Shown here in pieces: positions 1 through 7,340 of a stretch of DNA of 13,923 nt. How positions within the stretch are numbered: the stretch's first letter is position 1; the number at the start of each line of letters is the position of its first letter. The DNA lies in assembly GCA_948687865.1 (NCBI GenBank), contig CAPQQE010000021.1:4146-18068 (forward strand). The letters run 5' to 3'. A program made the position numbers and the translations under genes. This DNA is from an uncultured Bacilli bacterium (lineage in GTDB: Bacteria; Bacillota_I; Bacilli_A; RF39; UBA660). The notes beneath the pieces were generated by a model. It did not search any database and was not told the DNA's origin. It was given only the letters and a program-made list of their open reading frames with translations.

Positions 1-517
<517 letters not shown>

Positions 518-542
<25 letters not shown>

Positions 543-760
543 ACCCTTTTATTATCCTTTAAATATGAACTTGCTTGAACTACTGTTCTAATAGAATTAG
601 CTATTTTACCTTCTTTACCTATTACAGACCCCATATCTTCTTCTTTAATTATTACTTCTATTATTATTTCTTCTTCAGATTCAAATTCTTTGATTGATAT
701 GGATTCTGGATCTTTAACCAATGATTTTATAATCATACTTGTTAATTCAACTAAAGTCAT
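518..760 (-). CDS. khpA: KhpA, KH-domain RNA-binding protein (YlqC family)
   Basis: 80-residue single KH-domain protein, normal length for KhpA. In Firmicutes it pairs with KhpB/Jag and binds RNA, with effects on cell elongation and division. The RNA-gripping GXXG loop is Gly48-Lys-Glu-Gly51 within the family motif MGSVIGKEGKIA (43-54), followed by IRTVV (57-61). The conserved tail NKRVKI (70-75) is present. It starts 2 bases after the rpsP stop, with AGAGGT inside the end of rpsP, so the two are translationally close partners. rpsP-khpA is a widely conserved pairing. The usual downstream rimM, trmD and rplS do not follow; a terminator overlaps the 3' end instead. Confidence 0.93.
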
Positions 761-762
761 TA

Positions 763-1029
763 TTATTTACCTCTTTTTTCTTCATGAAATTTAGTCATAA
801 TTCCTGATTTTGATAATACATCTTTAGCTGTATCAGTAGGAAGTGCACCATTTTTTAACCATTTTAACGCATCTTCTTCTTTTATTTTAATATCTCCATT
901 TAATGGATTATAATAACCAATTTCATCAATTGTTTTACCATCTCTTGGACTTCTAGAATCTGCGATTACTACTCTATAAAATGGTCTTTTTTTAGCACCC
1001 ATTCTTTTTAATCTTATCTTTACTGCCAT
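763..1029 (-). CDS. rpsP: 30S ribosomal protein S16
   Basis: 88-residue S16, a small-subunit protein that binds 16S rRNA early in 30S assembly. Diagnostic stretches are [18 protein letters not shown] (2-19), [14 protein letters not shown] [10 protein letters not shown] (22-31) and IGYYNP (37-42). The ATG at 1027-1029 was chosen because it gives the universal S16 N-terminus and is preceded by AAGGAGGAG at ideal spacing. The reading frame stays open 20 codons further upstream, but that extension would run back through the ribosome binding site and the promoter -10. It is first in a two-gene unit with khpA, under a consensus SigA promoter nested in the preceding terminator. Confidence 0.98.
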   Translation of the reverse strand: MAVKIRLKRMGAKKRPFYRVVIADSRSPRDGKTIDEIGYYNPLNGDIKIKEEDALKWLKNGALPTDTAKDVLSKSGIMTKFHEEKRGK

Positions 1030-1060
1030 AGTTTTCTCCTCCTTTTCAATGCATAAACTA

Positions 1061-1089
1061 ATTATACTAAAAAAAAAAAGTAGTGTCAA
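1061..1089 (-). promoter_or_regulatory. Consensus SigA promoter of rpsP-khpA
   Basis: On the minus strand TTGACA (plus 1084-1089), exactly 17 bases of spacer (1067-1083) and TATAAT (1061-1066): a perfect match to the housekeeping consensus. The spacer is mostly an 11-T run that also serves as the tail of the cotE terminator. The -35 box lies in that terminator's second stem arm. The start codon is 32 bases downstream of the -10. Confidence 0.9.
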
Positions 1090-1107
1090 CCACTTTTGTT
1101 GACACTA
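1070..1107 (-). terminator. Intrinsic terminator of cotE
   Basis: Perfect 10-bp stem (arms TAGTGTCAAC at 1098-1107 and GTTGACACTA at 1081-1090, as read on the minus strand), 7-base loop, then C and an unbroken run of 11 T. The cotE TAG stop codon is the first three bases of the stem. This is the strongest-looking terminator in the window. Confidence 0.92.
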
Positions 1108-1626
1108 TCCTAAAAATTCTTCATTTACTTCTTCTTCTATCTGATTTAAATCCTCTTCTTTAACAACATCATCAAATACTTCCCATTTATCCTCATCTTC
1201 TTCAACCATTATTTTTACTTTAGCATCTCCAACTACTTCTATTCCAAGTTCTTTCTCAATATCAAAATCTATAGTATTTCCATTAATTTGAACATTACCA
1301 CAGCTTGGTTGTTTAAGTGCCCTAACTATTATTTCTGAATCATTAAAATCTACATCCAATTTATTTATTAGTTCATTATATTTAATAGTTTCATTAATTA
1401 CATTTGTTTTTGTATCATTATCATATGAATACCATATATTTATATCAAAAGAACCATCAACAACAACATCATCACCCTGAACGTAACCCTTAAACTTATG
1501 ATTTATTATCCAGCAACCTAAAATAGTACTTGGTATTACTTCACTCTTTGTACTATATTTGTTTCTAAAATATTTTTTACCTTTACCAATAACTGCTTTT
1601 GTTACAATCTCTTTATAATTAGACAT
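1105..1626 (-). CDS. cotE: Outer spore coat morphogenetic protein CotE
   Basis: 173 residues, close to the roughly 180 of Bacillus subtilis CotE, which coats the forespore and recruits outer-coat proteins. Clear family features are the N-terminus SNYKEIVTKAV (2-12), PSTILGCWIINHKF (32-45), DINIWYSY (61-68), LKQPSCG (104-110) and an acidic tail (142-173) ending NEEFLG. I chose the ATG at 1624-1626. It matches the family N-terminus and has GAGGAG 8 bases upstream, whereas an in-frame GTG three codons earlier overlaps that site. It lies downstream of a terminator and ends in its own terminator, so it is probably monocistronic. It is the clearest evidence that the host forms, or descends from ancestors that formed, endospores. 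Confidence 0.92.
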   Translation of the reverse strand: MSNYKEIVTKAVIGKGKKYFRNKYSTKSEVIPSTILGCWIINHKFKGYVQGDDVVVDGSFDINIWYSYDNDTKTNVINETIKYNELINKLDVDFNDSEIIVRALKQPSCGNVQINGNTIDFDIEKELGIEVVGDAKVKIMVEEDEDKWEVFDDVVKEEDLNQIEEEVNEEFLG

Positions 1627-1665
1627 TCTTATCACTCCTCTACTTTAATTTATGATAGAAAATAA

Positions 1666-1692
1666 AAAAAGTGCCTATAATTTGCACTTTTT
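1666..1692 (-). terminator. Intrinsic terminator after the 235-residue membrane protein
   Basis: Minus-strand stem AAAAAGTGC / GCACTTTTT (arms 1684-1692 and 1666-1674) with a 9-base loop. The arm continues into a run of seven T, then ATTTTC. It lies immediately after the stop of the upstream gene (1695-1697). Confidence 0.85.
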
Positions 1693-1694
1693 GA

Positions 1695-2402
1695 TTATTT
1701 TTTGAATGGTAATTCAATTTTATTATTATTATTTATATCATAATTAGTAATTTCTACCTCATAATTCATTTTATTTATATTATTATCTGAATTATTTAAA
1801 TTATCTATCTTATACTTAATACTTGATATAAATTCATTACTTTTATCTATCACAATTTCAACGATAATCTTTCCATTTAAGTCTTTTTTATTTAAAATAT
1901 CACGATTATATATAAAGTTATATGCATCATATTTATTCATATAAACAGTGTATCTTTTATAACTTATTTCATCTATAACTATATTTTCTATCTTTTTTAT
2001 TTTAAGAATACCTTTATATAGTTTATCATAATTAATACTAAATTCTTCTTTTGTTTCACAACCACTCTCATATTCTTTACCCTTTTTTATATAACATTTT
2101 ACTTTGTTATTCTCATTAATTAGATATTTATCGATATTACTAGATAATTTTTTATCATCATATTTTGATATAGTAATATGCTTTATATTGTTTGATTTTA
2201 TAATATTATAATCAATTTTTGAGTTTTGCATACTATCTTTTATATCTAATATTATATTAGTAGAATAATTTATCTTATTAGCATATTTATTTGTATTTCT
2301 TATATAAATATTTAGTGATTCTCTTCTTCCAATCATAAATAATATTAGAAAAATAAATATTAAAATTGTTATAATAATTAGGAATTTTATATTTTTTTTC
2401 AT
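1695..2402 (-). CDS. Membrane-anchored protein of unknown function
   Basis: 235 residues; I do not recognise the family. Residues 2-6 are basic, 7-24 form one strongly hydrophobic segment, and RR follows at 26-27. This looks like an uncleaved signal anchor with the rest outside the membrane. There is no lipobox Cys. The outer part is rich in Asn, Lys and Ile and predicted largely beta by alternation. It has two Cys (103 and 115) that could form a disulfide and ends in an alternating hydrophobic strand and LPFKK. The overall pattern (anchor, then one beta-rich domain of about 200 residues) vaguely recalls LolA/LppX-like folds, but that is inference. The ATG at 2400-2402 has GAGG 7 bases upstream. 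It follows frr after 23 bases, but an intervening hairpin may limit readthrough. Confidence 0.72.
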   Translation of the reverse strand: MKKNIKFLIIITILIFIFLILFMIGRRESLNIYIRNTNKYANKINYSTNIILDIKDSMQNSKIDYNIIKSNNIKHITISKYDDKKLSSNIDKYLINENNKVKCYIKKGKEYESGCETKEEFSINYDKLYKGILKIKKIENIVIDEISYKRYTVYMNKYDAYNFIYNRDILNKKDLNGKIIVEIVIDKSNEFISSIKYKIDNLNNSDNNINKMNYEVEITNYDINNNNKIELPFKK

Positions 2403-2416
2403 TTAAACCTCACAAA

Positions 2417-2445
2417 AAGAGTCAATTATATTGTCATTAACTCTT
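2417..2445 (-). terminator. Probable intrinsic terminator after frr
   Basis: Ten-pair stem with one G-U pair (minus-strand arms AAGAGTTAAT at 2436-2445 and ATTGACTCTT at 2417-2426), 9-base loop, followed by TTTTTG. The first arm codes for the last residues of frr. The T-run is short, so partial readthrough into the next gene is likely. Confidence 0.6.
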
Positions 2446-2971
2446 CTTCTTTTTCTTTTAATCTATCATCAATAATTTTATTATACTTATTTATAAGTTC
2501 TTGAATTTCTTCCATCAAGGACTTTTGTTCATCCTCATTAAACTCCTCTAATCTTTTAATTGTATTATTAGAATCTTGTCTTATATTTCTAAGAGCAATT
2601 TTAGCCTCTTCTGCCATATTTTTAGCTTGTTTTACAAATTCTCTTCTTCTATCTTCTGTAAGTTCTGGAATTGATATAAATATTAAATCACCAGTATTAT
2701 TAGGTGTTAATCCTAAATCCGCTTCAAATATTGCCTTTTCTATATCAGAAAGACATGATTTATCAAATGGTTTAATTTGCAATTTTCTTGCTTCTGGTAC
2801 TGACACAGTGGCAAGTTGATTAAGAGGTGTTTTAGCCCCATAATATTCAACTTTAATATTATCTAATAGTGCTGGATTAGCTCTACCAGCCCTTATTGTT
2901 TTAAATCTTACATCCAAATTTTCAATAGATTTCTCCATTTTTTCTTCTGCTTCTAATAAAATTTCATCCAT
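2426..2971 (-). CDS. frr: Ribosome recycling factor
   Basis: 181 residues, full length for RRF (about 185). With EF-G it splits post-termination 70S ribosomes into subunits. The three-helix domain I is visible at both ends, including TIRAGRANPALLD (25-37) and VEYYGAKTPLNQLATVSVPEAR (41-62). Domain II follows with IKPFDKS (66-72) and LGLTPNNTGDLI (86-97). RREFVKQAK (109-117) begins the return helix, and the charged C-terminal helix ends EEELMTI. The ATG at 2969-2971 has GAAAGGA upstream. It has its own promoter and sits 111 bases after tsf, with no pyrH between them, unlike the usual rpsB-tsf-pyrH-frr order. Confidence 0.99.
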   Translation of the reverse strand: MDEILLEAEEKMEKSIENLDVRFKTIRAGRANPALLDNIKVEYYGAKTPLNQLATVSVPEARKLQIKPFDKSCLSDIEKAIFEADLGLTPNNTGDLIFISIPELTEDRRREFVKQAKNMAEEAKIALRNIRQDSNNTIKRLEEFNEDEQKSLMEEIQELINKYNKIIDDRLKEKEEELMTI

Positions 2972-2998
2972 TTTCTATTTTCCTTTCAAACTATATAT

Positions 2999-3027
2999 AT
3001 TTTACTATATATTATTTATTAGTTCAA
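2999..3027 (-). promoter_or_regulatory. SigA-type promoter of frr
   Basis: On the minus strand TTGAAC (3022-3027), a 17-base spacer and TAAAAT (2999-3004), placed between the tsf terminator and the frr start codon. Confidence 0.7.
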
Positions 3028-3046
3028 GTAGAATATAAACTTCATT

Positions 3047-3078
3047 AAAAAAATTGCTATATAAATAAGCAACTTTTT
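3047..3078 (-). terminator. Intrinsic terminator of rpsB-tsf
   Basis: Minus-strand stem AAAGTTGCT / AGCAATTTT (arms about 3068-3076 and 3050-3058; one G-U pair), 9-base loop, running into seven T. It starts 5 bases after the tsf stop codon. Confidence 0.8.
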
Positions 3079-3082
3079 ACTA

Positions 3083-3952
3083 TTAACCTTTTATTTGATT
3101 CATTACTTCTTCAGCAAAGTTTTCTTCTTTTTTCTCTATTCCTTCACCAACTTCAAAACGAATCATATTTACTATAGTTCCATTATTTGATTTAACAAAT
3201 TCAGAAACTGTCATATCAGAATTTTTAACAAATTCTTGTTCCTCTAAACATATCTCTTTATAAAATTTATTTATACGACCCGCTACCATCTTTTCTGCTA
3301 TTTCAACAGATTTACCTTCATTAATAGCTTGTTCTTTTAATACTTCAGTTTCTCTTTGTATTTCTTCTGTTGGAACATCTTCTTTCTTTACATATGATGG
3401 TCTCATTGCAGCTGCATGCATTGATACATCTTTAGCAGTTGCTTCATCAGCACCATCTAATAGAGTAACAACAGATATTTTACCACCCATATGTATATAT
3501 CCACCAAAATTTTGTGAATCATTTTTAGTTAATCTATTAAATCTTCTAAAACTTATTTTTTCACCTATAGTTGCAGTAAAATTAACTATAGTATCATTTA
3601 AAGTTCCATCTTCTGTTTGTAAATTCATAGCTTCTTCTATTGTATTAACATCATTATCAACTATAAGCTTTGCAATTTTATTTACCAAATTTACAAATTT
3701 CTCATTTTTTGCAACAAAATCAGTTTCACAGTTAACTTCAACTATAGAAGCATTATTACCTTCTATTAAAATTGTACTTAATCCTTCTGCTGCTATTCTA
3801 TTTGATTTCTTTTCTGCTTTGCTTTTTCCTTTTTTTCTTAAAAAATCAACAGCTTCTTCTATATTTCCATTACATTCTTCTAGTGCTTTTTTACAATCCA
3901 TCAATCCTGCACCAGATAAATCTCTTAATTCTTTAATTAAACTTGCATTCAT
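3083..3952 (-). CDS. tsf: Elongation factor Ts
   Basis: 289 residues, full length. EF-Ts exchanges GDP for GTP on EF-Tu. The N-terminal UBA-like domain carries LRDLSGAGLMDCKKAL (9-24) and AVDFLRKKG (34-42). The catalytic core contains VNCETDFVAKNE (73-84), where the Asp-Phe pair inserts near the EF-Tu magnesium site. HMGGKISV and MHAAAMRPSYV are typical core stretches. The dimerisation/coiled-coil part follows (EICLEEQEFVK). The ATG at 3950-3952 is preceded by AAGGAGG. It starts 22 bases after the rpsB stop (TAG), so rpsB-tsf is a single operon; a terminator follows at once. Confidence 0.99.
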   Translation of the reverse strand: MNASLIKELRDLSGAGLMDCKKALEECNGNIEEAVDFLRKKGKSKAEKKSNRIAAEGLSTILIEGNNASIVEVNCETDFVAKNEKFVNLVNKIAKLIVDNDVNTIEEAMNLQTEDGTLNDTIVNFTATIGEKISFRRFNRLTKNDSQNFGGYIHMGGKISVVTLLDGADEATAKDVSMHAAAMRPSYVKKEDVPTEEIQRETEVLKEQAINEGKSVEIAEKMVAGRINKFYKEICLEEQEFVKNSDMTVSEFVKSNNGTIVNMIRFEVGEGIEKKEENFAEEVMNQIKG

Positions 3953-3974
3953 TATATATCCTCCTTTTAGACCA

Positions 3975-4925
3975 CTATTTATTTAAAATTTCTAAAAGTT
4001 CACTCTTCTTAAGTTTACTATATCCTTCGATATTTTTAGCTTTTGCCATTTCTTTTAATTCAGCAACTGTTTTCTTTGATAAATCTTCTTTATCATCGGC
4101 TTTGATTTCTTCTTTTACAGTTTCCTTTATCTCTTCTTTGGCTTCTGCTTTTACTTCTTTAGTTTCACTTTTCTTTACTTCTTTTTTAGTTTCTTTATTA
4201 GTATTCTTCATCTTATCTTCATCAGTTAAAAAATCTACCATTTCTCTATCTGTACCTTCATTAATTGCATTTGCAAGTACACCTAAAATAATTTTAACAG
4301 CTCTTACTGCATCATCATTAGCAGGTATAACATAATCAACTAAATCTGGATCACAATTTGTATCAACAATACCAAATACAGGTATCCCAAGTTTTCTTGC
4401 TTCTCTAATTGCTATATATTCTTTCTTTGGATCAGTAATAATCATAGCATCTGGTAATTTCTTCATATTTCTTATACCGCAGAAGTAAGAATTCAATTTA
4501 TCATATTCTTTTCTTATTTTTATTACTTCTTTTTTAGGTAAAACATCAAGTGTTCCATTTGCTTCCATTTTTTCTACTTGATCTAGATATCCCATTCTTC
4601 TTTTGATTGTTCTAAAGTTAGTTAATGTTCCACCTAGCCATCTTTCAGTAACATAATAACTATCTGATCTAATAGCCTCTTCCATAGATGCTTCTTGCGC
4701 TTGTTTTTTTGTACCAACAAAAATTACCTTTCCACCATTTTGTGCAATATCTCTTAATGCATCATATGATTCTTCAATTTTCTTAACTGTTTTTTGTAAG
4801 TCGATAATATATATACCTTCTCTTGCCGTAAAGATATATTCCCTCATCTTTGGATTCCATCTTTTTGTTTGATGTCCAAAATGAACACCAGCTTCTAATA
4901 AATATCCCATTGAAACTACTGCCAT
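3975..4925 (-). CDS. rpsB: 30S ribosomal protein S2 with C-terminal Rho_N/SAP-like extension
   Basis: 316 residues, against about 230-260 for ordinary S2. The core (1-230) is canonical: [12 protein letters not shown] (9-20), WNPKM (23-27), IIDLQKT (40-46), [11 protein letters not shown] (94-104) and PDAMIITDP (158-166). Past residue 235 there is a low-complexity Lys/Glu linker (236-281). A compact module of about 35 residues follows (282-316) with [17 protein letters not shown] and the [12 protein letters not shown] signature of the Rho_N / SAP-like nucleic-acid-binding fold. The start at 4923-4925 was chosen for the S2 N-terminus and the AAGGAGG upstream; the open frame further 5' runs through the leader. 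It is first gene of the rpsB-tsf operon with its own promoter and a leader of about 100 bases. Confidence 0.98.
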   Translation of the reverse strand: MAVVSMGYLLEAGVHFGHQTKRWNPKMREYIFTAREGIYIIDLQKTVKKIEESYDALRDIAQNGGKVIFVGTKKQAQEASMEEAIRSDSYYVTERWLGGTLTNFRTIKRRMGYLDQVEKMEANGTLDVLPKKEVIKIRKEYDKLNSYFCGIRNMKKLPDAMIITDPKKEYIAIREARKLGIPVFGIVDTNCDPDLVDYVIPANDDAVRAVKIILGVLANAINEGTDREMVDFLTDEDKMKNTNKETKKEVKKSETKEVKAEAKEEIKETVKEEIKADDKEDLSKKTVAELKEMAKAKNIEGYSKLKKSELLEILNK

Positions 4926-4952
4926 AATCTCATTCCTCCTTTTGTTTTTGCA

Positions 4953-4988
4953 CCTAGATATATCCTTTTTACTCCCCACCATATCTGG
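4953..4988 (-). promoter_or_regulatory. Hairpin in the rpsB leader RNA, possible S2 control element
   Basis: The minus-strand leader can pair CCAGATAT (4981-4988) with ATATCTaGG (4953-4961; one bulged A), leaving a G-rich 19-base loop. It sits 12 bases upstream of the AGGAGG site. Leader autoregulation of rpsB by S2 is known in other bacteria. I do not recognise this as a known leader family, so the role is inference. Confidence 0.3.
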
Positions 4989-5034
4989 CACTTGGTTTGT
5001 AAATCAATATCTATGTTTTTTCAAAGCCAAAGTT

Positions 5035-5063
5035 ATTATAACATATGATTTTTTTAAAGTAAA
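5035..5063 (-). promoter_or_regulatory. SigA promoter of rpsB-tsf with extended -10
   Basis: On the minus strand TTTACT (5058-5063), a 17-base spacer ending TGT, and TATAAT (5035-5040). The expected transcript start is near 5028, giving a leader of about 103 bases. A 7-bp inverted repeat, AAAGCCA/TGGCTTT (5064-5070 and 5023-5029), brackets the core promoter. Confidence 0.8.
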
Positions 5064-5112
5064 TGGCTTTTCCTTTATATTATATAGAAATTTATTTAAA
5101 TTAGACATAAAA

Positions 5113-7275
5113 TTATATCTTATTTAGATCTATATCTAATTTTATCCTATTATTATTCTCTTCTAATATATAAATATTGTTTAATAATTCAATCATTTTA
5201 TCTTTATTTCTATATTTTATAATTATCTCAAAATAATATATATTATTAATTTTAGAAACACTTCCAACTGATGGACCTAGTACTATCATATCATCTGATT
5301 TATTATTACGTATATTTTTTCCTATTTTTTCTCCCTCTTTATATGTTTCATTAAAGTTTTTCCCACCAACTTTTATTAAAGCAACAAAATAATATGGTGG
5401 ATATCTTAATTTTTTTCTTATTTTTATCTCTTCATTGTAAAAGCCATAATAATCATGGTTTTTAGCATACTGTATACTATAATTATCTGGATTAAATGTT
5501 TGTATTATTACATTACCTATTTTTTCCCCTCTACCTGCTCTACCTGATACCTGGCTTATAAGTTCATATGTCTCTTCAGCCGCCCTAAAATCAGGAAAAT
5601 TAAGAATCGTATCAGCATTTATTACTCCAACTAGCGTAACTAAAGGAAAATCAAGTCCCTTTGAAATCATTTGCGTTCCAACTAATATGTCTGCCTTATG
5701 TTCTAAAAATAAGTTAATAATTCTCGCATGTGATCCTTTTTTTGTTGTTGTATCTATATCCATTCTAAGAACTCTTGCATTTTGAAATATTTTCTTTATT
5801 TCCTCTTCAACTTTTTGGGTTCCTATACCAAAGTCTTTTAATCCCTCACTATTACATTTAGGACATTTAATCTTTTTTTCTTCGGCATATCCACAATAAT
5901 GACATCTATTCATTCCACTAGTTTTATGAAACGTTAATGTTATATCACAATTTGGACACTTAATAACTTCCCCGCAAGAACTACATAATTGATAACTTGA
6001 AAATCCCCTTTTATTTAAAAATAAAATTATTTGTTCGTTATTTTTTAATTTATTATTAATTTCATTTTTTAACTTCTCTGAGAATATACTATTACCCATT
6101 TTTATTTCATTTTTCATATCAACTATATCAATATTAGGCAGTTGATTCTTATTTGCTCTTTTATTTAATTTAACTAATCCATAATATCCTTTTTCTGCCC
6201 TTGCATAAGTTTCTATTAATGGGGTAGCACTTCCTAAAACAACTTTTGCATTATGATATCTACCTCTTATAATAGCAACATCTATTGCATTATACCTTGG
6301 ATTATGATCTTGTTTATAGGTTTTAGAATGTTCTTCATCTATAATTATTATTCCTATATTTTTTAGTGGCGCAAATATAGCACTTCTAGCACCTATTACA
6401 ATAGATACCTCACCCCTTATTACTTTTCTATATTCATCATATCTTTCAGCATCTGATAAAGCACTATGAAAAATTGCTATTTTATTTCCAAAATATTTTA
6501 CAAATCTATTTACTATTTGAGAAGTTAAACTGATTTCTGGAACTAACATAATAGCACTTTTACCAAGTATAATTTGCTCATTTATTAAGTGCATATATAT
6601 TTCTGTTTTACCAGAACCTGTTATACCATTAAGTAAAATCACTTCTTTTTTACTACTTTTTATCTCATTCAATGCTTTTAATTGATATTCATTTAATATA
6701 TTTAAATCTTTTACTTTATTTTGATTATTTATTCTATATTTTTCTATCTTTTCTATAACTATTAATTCTTTTTCTTCTAGTGATTTTATAACATAACTAT
6801 CATATTTTGATTTTAAGCATTCTTTATTTTCAAATAAATATTTTAAAACTTCTACTTGTTTTTTTGCTCTAGAATTTAGTATAAATTTTTTTGCTTCTTC
6901 TTGATTTTTTATTCTTATGTATTTTTCTTCTTTTATTTTTATCTTTGTTTTAAAACTTGCCTTGTATGCCTTTGGAAGCATTGCCTGATATATTGATATT
7001 AAATTACCTACTATACTTTTTTTTAGTTCCAAACCAAGATAAAGTAATTCTTTATTTAATATGGGTTCTTTATCTATTACCTCTATTATTTCCTTCAGTT
7101 TATAATCACTTTTATTTTTTATCTCAATTATAAATCCCTCTAATTTTTGTTTTCCAAATGGAACTAAGACTCTTTTTCCAACTTCTATTTGATTTTCAAG
7201 ATGTTTAGGTACATTATAATCAAAATTCTTTTCTTTATTATTAAATGATATTTCTACGAGAACATTTATAATCAT
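5113..7275 (-). CDS. priA: Primosomal protein N' (replication restart helicase PriA)
   Basis: 720 residues, in the normal range. PriA recognises stalled forks and reloads the replicative helicase. The N-terminal 3'-DNA-binding domain is recognisable (DYNVP, 19-23; GKRVLVPFG, 33-41). The helicase core has Walker A GITGSGKT (217-224), VPEISLT (245-251), DEEH (313-316), LGSATP (347-352), GTQMISKGLDFP (533-544) and QVSGRAGRG (575-583). Between helicase lobes, eight Cys in four CxxC pairs (431/434, 440/443, 458/461, 471/474) form the two-zinc site. The start at 7273-7275 has GGAGGT 6 bases upstream; a start ten codons earlier would include that site. It stands apart from its usual coaBC/def/fmt neighbours. 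A weak extended -10 precedes it. Confidence 0.98.
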   Translation of the reverse strand: MIINVLVEISFNNKEKNFDYNVPKHLENQIEVGKRVLVPFGKQKLEGFIIEIKNKSDYKLKEIIEVIDKEPILNKELLYLGLELKKSIVGNLISIYQAMLPKAYKASFKTKIKIKEEKYIRIKNQEEAKKFILNSRAKKQVEVLKYLFENKECLKSKYDSYVIKSLEEKELIVIEKIEKYRINNQNKVKDLNILNEYQLKALNEIKSSKKEVILLNGITGSGKTEIYMHLINEQIILGKSAIMLVPEISLTSQIVNRFVKYFGNKIAIFHSALSDAERYDEYRKVIRGEVSIVIGARSAIFAPLKNIGIIIIDEEHSKTYKQDHNPRYNAIDVAIIRGRYHNAKVVLGSATPLIETYARAEKGYYGLVKLNKRANKNQLPNIDIVDMKNEIKMGNSIFSEKLKNEINNKLKNNEQIILFLNKRGFSSYQLCSSCGEVIKCPNCDITLTFHKTSGMNRCHYCGYAEEKKIKCPKCNSEGLKDFGIGTQKVEEEIKKIFQNARVLRMDIDTTTKKGSHARIINLFLEHKADILVGTQMISKGLDFPLVTLVGVINADTILNFPDFRAAEETYELISQVSGRAGRGEKIGNVIIQTFNPDNYSIQYAKNHDYYGFYNEEIKIRKKLRYPPYYFVALIKVGGKNFNETYKEGEKIGKNIRNNKSDDMIVLGPSVGSVSKINNIYYFEIIIKYRNKDKMIELLNNIYILEENNNRIKLDIDLNKI

Positions 7276-7295
7276 AATATTACCTCCACAATCAT

Positions 7296-7304
7296 ATTTT
7301 ATCA
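7296..7304 (-). promoter_or_regulatory. Possible extended -10 of priA
   Basis: TGATAAAAT on the minus strand, 20 bases before the priA ATG and just downstream of a terminator. No good -35. The transcript would begin almost at the ribosome binding site, so this is tentative. Confidence 0.35.
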
Positions 7305-7306
7305 TA

Positions 7307-7340
7307 AAAAAAGATGAAAGTATTAATTTACTTTCACTTT
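7307..7340 (-). terminator. Intrinsic terminator after the 628-residue surface protein
   Basis: Minus-strand stem TGAAAGTA / TACTTTCA (arms 7329-7336 and 7315-7322), extendable through a G-U pair. The loop is 6 bases and contains the TAA stop. The tail is TCTTTTTTT. The first arm codes for the C-terminal residues of the protein. Confidence 0.8.

Noticed and set aside
1030..1089. Longer rpsP with 20 extra N-terminal residues
   Set aside because: The extension runs through the ribosome binding site and promoter -10; the S16 family begins at MAVKIRL.
3943..4335. Plus-strand open frame of 130 codons opposite rpsB
   Set aside because: Lies antisense to the S2 C-terminal region, is Ser/Leu-rich as expected from the reverse of a Lys/Glu-rich sequence, and has no homology I recognise.
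4926..4991. Longer rpsB reading through the leader
   Set aside because: It would include the AAGGAGG site and the hairpin; the S2 N-terminus aligns with the downstream ATG.
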